Assembly (NCBI GenBank): GCA_013388525.1
Contig: JACAFA010000011.1
Coordinates: 1 to 11,799 of the forward strand
Direction: 5' to 3'
Source: Ignavibacteriaceae bacterium
GTDB taxonomy: Bacteria; Bacteroidota; Ignavibacteria; Ignavibacteriales; Ignavibacteriaceae
DNA: 11,799 nucleotides
Within the stretch, counting starts at the first letter, position 1. Every line of letters begins with the position of its first letter. A program made the position numbers and the translations under genes. Below the pieces are notes generated by a model. It ran no database searches and had not been told where the DNA came from. It saw only the letters and a list, made by a program, of their open reading frames with translations. Below, piece by piece: positions 8,095 to 11,799 of this stretch.

Positions 8095-10131
8095 ATGGGG
8101 ATATTTCTTAAAATAGTTTACTTACTTGCTCTTATTATTTCTCTTACGATTAACCTCTTCCCTCAAGGGTATGTGTGTGCGGTTGGCGGCGGCTCAGAAG
8201 ATTATAATAGCTGGAGTGATGCGCCTTATAGCTGGATAGTACAAAAATCTGATAGTGGTAAAATAATAATCCTTGGTGTTAGCTCTGCTACATCCTGGCT
8301 GCCTGATTATTTTATGTCTTTAGGAGCAGATACAGCATTCAACAAAACAATCAGCTCAATTGCAATTGCAAATCTTCAGGAAACTTATGATGAACTAATC
8401 ACAGCAAAAGCAATTTTCATTCGCGGTGGTGATCAATGGGATTATATCAGTTTATGGAAAGGGACCAAAACTGATTCAGCAATTAATTATATTTTTCAGA
8501 ATGGAGGTGTGATAGCAGGAACAAGTGCCGGGCTTGCTGTTCTGGGAGATGTTGATTTCAGCGCACAAAATGGATCAGTCTATCCAGATGAATCACTTCT
8601 AAATCCATTTAATAATTATATGAGATTCGAAGATAACTTTCTCAATCTTGTGCCGGATGTTATATTCGATTCACATTTCATCGAGCGAGCAAGGCACGGA
8701 AGATTAATTGCAATGCTATACAATCGTTATTTCAGTACAGGAAGAAGTCTGATTGGAATTGGCGTTGATGACAGAACAGCTTTTTGTGTCACACCAGATG
8801 GAATTGGTGAAGTGATGGGAAGCGGTGCTGCTTCAATTTTTACAATTGATAATGAAACAGTTCTTGAGCCTATCAATTCTGGTAATTATACTTTAGAAAG
8901 ATTAAAATGTGAACAGCTAACAAAAGGCTGGAAGTATGATCTGAACAACAAACAAATTTCTTATATGCCGCCTTCCGCAAAAGAAGTTGATACACAAAGG
9001 CAAACGGAATATCCTTTAACTAATATTTGGCTAACCGGATCTGAAAATATTTCACAGCATATTCAACCGAACTTTACCGGCTATCTTTCTAATGTAAATA
9101 CCACGAAGACAATAATCTTTTCACATCCGGGGTTTGCAGCTCAACTTACACCAATAAAAAATTATCTTGATCAATCTTCCATCAATTATGAAATCATTTA
9201 CTTATCACCATCTATATTAAATGATGCTTCAACTGCTCAGTTAATAAACTCAGCAACAAATTTTGTTTTTGCCGGCGATTCACTGAACATTATTTCTTTT
9301 CTGAAAGATATTTCAACAATAGTTGGTGAAACCTTTAGGGAGAAAAGTGTTTTCTTTAAAACTCCGCAATTCTTCTTTGGAAAATCCGGAAAAACTACAA
9401 GTCAATTCTATACTGATAATCTTTACACAGATGTTTATGCTGCATATCGCGGAAAGATGACAAATAATCCCGGATTAAATTTATTTGGTGATCTGATGTT
9501 TGAGTCTTCTTTATTTGATGACAGTGATTTTTATGAAAACAGAATGTCATCAGTGTTGTGGGGATTGATGAGAAACCGAAAACGCTTCGGAATTTATTTG
9601 CATGGAAATGCAATGGCATTATTGAACTCAGATGAAAAAATGGTTCGGGCATACGGCACAATGCCACCGATTTATATTGATGCATCACAAACAAGCTGGG
9701 TTGATTCTTCTACATTTCTTGGAAACAATGCTGTGGGTCCAAGGCAGGTTGTTGCCATGAATAATATCCGTTATAACATTACAACTTATGATGGTAACGG
9801 TTATTCCATCCCGGAAGGTAGGTTTGAATCCAGTCTTTCAGTAGATGACGAAGTAAATGAATTTCCGCATGATTACATTTTATTACAGAATTATCCGAAC
9901 CCATTCAATCCGGTTACAGTTATTACTTATCATTTATTTATTGGTGGGAAAGTGAGTTTAAAAGTTTATGATATAATTGGAAATGAAATAACAACACTCG
10001 TGAATGAAGAAAAACCTGCTGGCAATCACAAAATAATTTTTGATGCATCGTATCTGTCAAGCGGTGTCTATTTCTATCGTCTCTTTTTTGGAGATAAGTC
10101 AACAACGAAATCTATGATACTACTGAAATAA
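8095..10131 (+). CDS. Secreted cyanophycinase-family (S51) peptidase with T9SS sorting domain
   Basis: 678 residues; the ATG is 1 nt after the previous stop. A signal peptide (about 1-24) leads into a cyanophycinase/S51 domain (~25-290): FIRGGDQ at 108-114, nucleophile Ser144 in GTSAG (142-146), D-S-H-F-I-E-R-A-R-H-G-R at 192-203 and GIGVDD at 221-226. Cyanophycinases cleave cyanophycin to beta-Asp-Arg dipeptides. Against my recollection of Synechocystis CphB (Ser132, Gln101, Asp172, Gln173, His174, Arg178, Arg180, Arg183), all have equivalents here except Gln173, which is Ser193. Residues ~337-535 look like a degenerate second copy of the same fold without the Ser-His pair. Residues ~595-678 are a canonical sorting domain (YPNPFNP at 600-606, terminal KSMILLK). 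Family members normally consist of one domain of ~270-300 residues, so this is unusually long. Predicted to act at the cell surface; substrate cyanophycin is plausible, other beta-aspartyl or acidic peptides cannot be excluded. Confidence 0.88.
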   Translation: MGIFLKIVYLLALIISLTINLFPQGYVCAVGGGSEDYNSWSDAPYSWIVQKSDSGKIIILGVSSATSWLPDYFMSLGADTAFNKTISSIAIANLQETYDELITAKAIFIRGGDQWDYISLWKGTKTDSAINYIFQNGGVIAGTSAGLAVLGDVDFSAQNGSVYPDESLLNPFNNYMRFEDNFLNLVPDVIFDSHFIERARHGRLIAMLYNRYFSTGRSLIGIGVDDRTAFCVTPDGIGEVMGSGAASIFTIDNETVLEPINSGNYTLERLKCEQLTKGWKYDLNNKQISYMPPSAKEVDTQRQTEYPLTNIWLTGSENISQHIQPNFTGYLSNVNTTKTIIFSHPGFAAQLTPIKNYLDQSSINYEIIYLSPSILNDASTAQLINSATNFVFAGDSLNIISFLKDISTIVGETFREKSVFFKTPQFFFGKSGKTTSQFYTDNLYTDVYAAYRGKMTNNPGLNLFGDLMFESSLFDDSDFYENRMSSVLWGLMRNRKRFGIYLHGNAMALLNSDEKMVRAYGTMPPIYIDASQTSWVDSSTFLGNNAVGPRQVVAMNNIRYNITTYDGNGYSIPEGRFESSLSVDDEVNEFPHDYILLQNYPNPFNPVTVITYHLFIGGKVSLKVYDIIGNEITTLVNEEKPAGNHKIIFDASYLSSGVYFYRLFFGDKSTTKSMILLK

Positions 10132-10132
10132 T

Positions 10133-11620
10133 ATGACTAAATATTTACCCCTGCTTTTAATCTTTTCCACTCAACTCTTTGCACAGCCCACACCTTTGGA
10201 AAAAAACAAATATGAAAAGCTGACTTCTTATGATGAACTAACAGAATTTATTTATCAGCTTGATGAATCATCACAATTGCTGAAAGTTGACATAATCGGA
10301 AAATCTGTTGAAGGTAGAAATCTTTATGCTCTTAAATTTTCCAATTCAATTTTCGGAGAAGATACTTCTAAAATTAAAGTGTTGATATTTGCTCAGCAGC
10401 ATGGCAACGAGCAATCCGGAAAGGAAGGTGCATTATTACTATCGCGGGAGTTACTTAAAACTGAGAAAGAATATTTATTTGACAAAATTGACCTTGCTTT
10501 GATTCCACAGATGAATCCTGATGGCTCAGAAATAAATGTAAGACGAAATTTTAATGGTGCAGATTTAAATCGTAATCATTTAATACTTACTGAACCTGAA
10601 ACAATTGCACTTCACAAATTATTTGACACGTACTTGTTTGAGGCTACCATGGATGTTCACGAATATTATCCTTATACGGAAGATTATATAAACTATGGTT
10701 ACGTAAAATATTTTGATGAACAGGTCGGAACGACAACAAATCCTAATGTATCTATAAGAATCAGAAGATTTAGCAATGATGAATATCTTACTTACATCAA
10801 AAAGTTTTTGAATGATAGAAATTTCTCGTTTCATAATTACATACCGGGAGGACCTCCGGAAATTAATCTTATCAGGCACAGCACTTATGACATCAACGAT
10901 GGACGACAAAGTCTCGGAATTCAAAATTCTTTTTCCTTTATACAGGAAGGGAAGAATGGCAGAGATTCAATTGACAATATTCAAAGAAGAGCGGAAGGTC
11001 AGGCAGCTGGAATGATGGGATTTCTTTTATTTATTTATGAAAACGTTTACAAAATTAAATCGCTGGTTAAACAGGAAAGAGAGAAATTAATTTTAAGTAG
11101 CATAAATGAAAACGTGGCAATGCAGATGGATCATATAAAAACCGGTGAGCAATTAAATCTCACTCTTCATTCACTAAGTACAGACTCAGACACAGTTATT
11201 ATTGTTAATGATTATCGACCCGTTGTGAATTCGATTTATGATGTTAAAAGACCACTTGGATATCTGATTCCCAAAAGTTTTACTGAATTATATGACTGGG
11301 CAATAAGACAAAATTTAACAATAACACCTTTTCAACTGACTCAGGATAAATCAGTTCAGGAATATTATATAAGCGGTATTGATTCAATAGATTTTGAAGG
11401 TGATACAGTTGTAAACCCGAATGTTGAATTAAGAGAAGTTGTTGAAAAGATAATTGAAGAAGAATATTACTTTATCCCTACGAATCAAATAAAAAATAAT
11501 CTGATTGTTACTGCGCTTGAACCGAAATCAATTTTAGGTTTGGTGACTTATAAGCAATTTGCTCATCTGCTGAAAGCAAATGAATATTTTCCAGTACTGA
11601 GAGTAGTAGCTAAAAAATGA
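10133..11620 (+). CDS. Exported M14 family zinc carboxypeptidase
   Basis: 495 residues, ATG 1 nt after the cyanophycinase-family stop. A signal peptide (about 1-17, cut near LFAQ) is followed by an M14 carboxypeptidase domain (~25-310). Zinc ligands are visible: His90 and Glu93 in QQHGNEQSG, and His176 in MDVHEYYP. MNPDG (127-131) and DLNRNH (144-149) carry the substrate-carboxylate Asn-Arg pair (146-147). Glu272 in FSFIQEGKNG is the likely general base. The C-terminal ~180 residues form a second region whose end (YFIPTNQIKNNLIVTALEP, 446-464) resembles the tail of many Bacteroidota M14 peptidases. Unlike its neighbours it has no T9SS tail, so it is probably periplasmic. It would remove C-terminal residues from peptides, perhaps those brought in by the TonB-dependent receptor. 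The catalytic set appears complete; substrate preference cannot be read from the sequence. Confidence 0.9.
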   Translation: MTKYLPLLLIFSTQLFAQPTPLEKNKYEKLTSYDELTEFIYQLDESSQLLKVDIIGKSVEGRNLYALKFSNSIFGEDTSKIKVLIFAQQHGNEQSGKEGALLLSRELLKTEKEYLFDKIDLALIPQMNPDGSEINVRRNFNGADLNRNHLILTEPETIALHKLFDTYLFEATMDVHEYYPYTEDYINYGYVKYFDEQVGTTTNPNVSIRIRRFSNDEYLTYIKKFLNDRNFSFHNYIPGGPPEINLIRHSTYDINDGRQSLGIQNSFSFIQEGKNGRDSIDNIQRRAEGQAAGMMGFLLFIYENVYKIKSLVKQEREKLILSSINENVAMQMDHIKTGEQLNLTLHSLSTDSDTVIIVNDYRPVVNSIYDVKRPLGYLIPKSFTELYDWAIRQNLTITPFQLTQDKSVQEYYISGIDSIDFEGDTVVNPNVELREVVEKIIEEEYYFIPTNQIKNNLIVTALEPKSILGLVTYKQFAHLLKANEYFPVLRVVAKK

Positions 11621-11628
11621 AAATTTTT

Positions 11629-11799
11629 TTAGTATGTAAACGTACTATCTACAAAAACTTTTTTACCTTCAAACAAAGTCAATAACACTTTTGCCTGGTG
11701 GATTTCAGTAGCTGAAATTTCAAATATATTTCTATCAATTATAATCAAATCAGCTTTTTTCCCAACTTCGATTGATCCGGTTTCCTTTTCCAGAAAATT
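11629..11799 (-). CDS. YtcJ-like amidohydrolase (Amidohydro_3), C-terminal fragment
   Basis: The - strand is open from the window edge to a TAA at 11631-11629, giving the last 56 residues of a protein. ETGSIEVGKKADLIIIDRN followed by AKVLLTLFEGKKVF is the typical end of metal-dependent amidohydrolases of the YtcJ/Amidohydro_3 type: the strand-rich cap that closes the small beta domain after the TIM barrel. The metal ligands lie outside the window. Members hydrolyse amide or related bonds, often in N-acylated amino acids or small cyclic amides, but the substrate here is unknown. It converges on the M14 peptidase gene with only 8 nt between the stops, so it is a separate transcription unit. Confidence 0.85.
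   Translation of the reverse strand, partial: NFLEKETGSIEVGKKADLIIIDRNIFEISATEIHQAKVLLTLFEGKKVFVDSTFTY
11630..11647. terminator. Weak hairpin between convergent genes
   Basis: TAGTATG (11630-11636) and CGTACTA (11641-11647) can pair over 7 positions with one T/G mismatch and a TAAA loop. A run of seven T (11624-11630) flanks it on one side and A/T-rich sequence on the other. It overlaps the stop and last codons of the - strand amidohydrolase, so it could help end either transcript, but the stem is short and poor in G+C. Confidence 0.25.

Noticed and set aside
679..9913. Near-identical DNA at 677-698 and 9890-9912 as a mobile or recombination repeat
   Set aside because: Both copies encode the conserved YPNPFNP motif of T9SS tails; protein-level conservation explains the match.
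10619..11015. Antisense and alternative-frame open frames inside the M14 peptidase gene
   Set aside because: They overlap the region coding the zinc-peptidase core and have no features of their own.
11620..11627. AAAATTTT palindrome at the end of the M14 gene as an intrinsic terminator
   Set aside because: It is only A/T base pairs without a loop or G+C stem; too weak to call by itself.

Overview
The window is an A+T-rich stretch from a Bacteroidota/Chlorobi-group bacterium, most likely of the Ignavibacteria or a near relative. The evidence is three predicted type IX secretion (T9SS) substrates, two of them with the YPNPFNP-type C-terminal sorting domain frequent in that group. A PorV/PorQ-family outer-membrane protein, a TonB-dependent receptor with a carboxypeptidase-regulatory-like N-terminus, and mostly weak or absent Shine-Dalgarno sequences agree with this. 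The assignment rests on recalled family features, not on a search.

Layout. Nt 1-918 is the 3' part of a T9SS-sorted surface protein. A 57-nt gap follows with a long, almost perfect inverted repeat (930-962). From 976 to 11620 six genes lie head to tail on the + strand with gaps of 1-27 nt: a MurR/RpiR-type regulator, a TonB-dependent receptor, a large surface protein with a fibronectin-III-like domain and a variant sorting tail, a PorV/PorQ-family protein, a secreted cyanophycinase-family (S51) hydrolase with a sorting tail, and an exported M14 zinc carboxypeptidase without one. On the - strand, ending 8 nt away and convergent, is the C-terminus of a YtcJ-like amidohydrolase. No rRNA, tRNA, CRISPR array or insertion sequence was seen, and no stretch over 300 nt lacks a gene.

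How the genes may work together (inference). The spacing suggests one operon headed by its own regulator. Two surface proteins and the S51 hydrolase would be exported by T9SS with the PorV-like protein as possible shuttle. The S51 enzyme would cut a beta-linked or acidic peptide polymer at the cell surface, the TonB-dependent receptor would import the products, and the M14 peptidase would trim them further, probably in the periplasm. Cyanophycin (multi-L-arginyl-poly-L-aspartate) is the obvious candidate polymer because most cyanophycinase pocket residues are kept, but one position differs and other Asp/Glu-rich substrates are possible. Two details stand out: the S51 protein carries what looks like a second, catalytically dead copy of its own domain, and the regulator's SIS domain lacks the usual sugar-phosphate motif, fitting a non-sugar effector.
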